The notes beneath the pieces were generated by a model. That model did no database searches, was not told the origin of the DNA, and saw nothing but the letters and a program-made list of their open reading frames with translations. 64,000 nt of DNA from Moringa oleifera (Eukaryota > Streptophyta > Magnoliopsida > Brassicales > Moringaceae), in the NCBI GenBank assembly GCA_021397835.1, contig JAJFZO010000256.1, forward strand, positions 2,092,501 through 2,156,500, read 5' to 3'. Shown one piece after another: positions 63,088 to 64,000 of this stretch; within the stretch, counting starts at the first letter, position 1; the number at the start of each line of letters is the position of its first letter. The position numbers and the translations under genes are program-made.

Positions 63088-63608
63088 TTAACTGATTGTC
63101 TGCTCACCAGCAAGCAGCAGCCTAATTTGGTACCCAACAGCAAGTATACCATTCTTGTGTTTAGCAGTGAAGACCCCCTGAAGTTGTTGCTGAGTCAAGG
63201 TGCCAAGTGCAAGAGCTAACATTGGATATATAGCCTAAGAAAAGAAAATAGCATACATAAATTCTGCTAGAATGAAAAGTAAACAAACCCCAACATTTGA
63301 ATTATCTCCACAAGCAACTACTTTCCTTGAATTTAATCACCAGTCAGAAAACAAAGCGAATCATAGGTGCATTCCTTTTCATGGACAAGTCGTGAGTCCA
63401 TGACCAAATGCTACAAAGGGCTTAGTAATCAATAGTCAGCCACATGAGAAAAAAGGAGGAAAACCCAACAATATTTCAAAAGAACTCTAGTCTTTGCTCA
63501 CCGTTTTTTCAGCTCTCCTATAAAGATCAGCAATCCCGAAAGGAAACAATCAGGATAACAATCTAACAACTTTATATCTTCAACCCTTCGAATTGTCTCC
63601 CACTTGCT
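63088..63608 (-). CDS. Unidentified 3'-end exons of a minus-strand gene
   Basis: Two exon-like pieces. Exon 63608-63502 follows a TATTCAG acceptor and reads SKWETIRRVEDIKLLDCYPD and on to IFIGELKK, ending at CG-GTGAGC. Exon 63234-63088 follows a TTTCTTAG acceptor and reads AIYPMLALALGTLTQQQLQG and on to LLLAGEQTIS-stop. The phases do not match if the two are joined directly: two leftover bases meet an exon open only in phase 0. Either an exon is missing between them, the donor is another one, or this is a decayed gene. The family is not recognised. Confidence 0.35.
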
Positions 63609-63949
63609 CTGAATAGCAAAAGAGGAAAAAAAATCAAGATGTGTAAGTTTCGGTGCCACAACCTCAGAAAAGAGATGATCAACAACCCTATCAAGTTTGT
63701 ATACAGTAAATTAAGGGTTTTGAAAAAAAAGAGTTATGAAGATCAAGGAAAACTCAAAAGAAAAAATGGTTAATTGACCTATCTCATTTAAATTATTCAG
63801 ATGAAAATTACATTGTTTTAGTAGATACATATAACTCCAATATATAATCCATGATGTTGGCATTAATTCAAGCCAACTACAAAACAATGACATTCACTAC
63901 CCAGAAAAGTTCTGAACAAGAACAATTTCTTGTTCATCAAGATGAAGAC

Positions 63950-64000
63950 CTATGGAGGAGCATCCTCGGAGAATCTAGTATCAAAAGGAGCAGAAGGATG
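63950..64000 (-). CDS. Possible C-terminal end of a gene running out of the window
   Basis: The minus strand reads HPSAPFDTRFSEDAPP and a TAG at 63950-63952, which has protein-like composition. The plus strand is also open from an ATG at 63942 (MKTYGGASSENLV). Too short to decide. Confidence 0.15.
   Translation of the reverse strand, partial: HPSAPFDTRFSEDAPP

Overview
This is nuclear DNA from a flowering plant, most likely a eudicot. Genes are split by GT-AG introns, intergenic DNA is very AT-rich, and the conserved genes (RAB7, SWI3D, CLPP6, LEW1) are plant types. The species cannot be fixed from sequence alone. The chemistry suggested by the central cluster would fit a Rhamnaceae-like lineage, but that is a guess. 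Gene models below were built by hand from splice signals, reading phase and remembered family sequences.

Layout. 0-13 kb is ordinary housekeeping DNA: a tRNA-Thr, a RAB7-type GTPase (plus strand) and a SWI3D chromatin-remodelling subunit (minus strand). 15-52.5 kb is a cluster of ten small secreted-protein genes, plus one BURP relic, from two families. Five carry a BURP domain: A 15.0 kb, B 20.9 kb, F 40.9 kb, H 47.0 kb, J 51.5 kb. Five are stand-alone organ-specific/DUF2775-type proteins: C 25.8 kb, D 33.3 kb (broken), E 38.0 kb, G 42.7 kb, I 49.4 kb. A and B are fusions: signal peptide, DUF2775 head, tandem short repeats, then a BURP domain. A DUF7086-type gene sits inside the cluster at 30.3 kb. 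53.8-61.5 kb returns to housekeeping genes: plastid CLPP6 (plus) and LEW1/NUS1 (minus). The last 2.5 kb holds unresolved minus-strand exon-like pieces.

How the cluster may work. BURP domains are known copper-dependent peptide cyclases, and DUF2775 repeat proteins have been linked to side-chain-crosslinked cyclopeptides (literature recalled, not checked). Here the DUF2775 proteins carry tandem units in which a short hydrophobic or Ser/Thr stretch ends in Tyr, for example PLIY, FFFY, VFWY, VIIY, VTAY and VSAY. My inference is a cluster for burpitide or cyclopeptide-alkaloid-like products, holding both split (separate precursor and cyclase) and fused (precursor and cyclase in one chain) versions. 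All intact members share a phase-0 intron straight after a 14-20-codon signal-peptide exon, so the two families could exchange exons easily. Pseudogenes, internal perfect repeats and duplicated flanks show the cluster is still changing.
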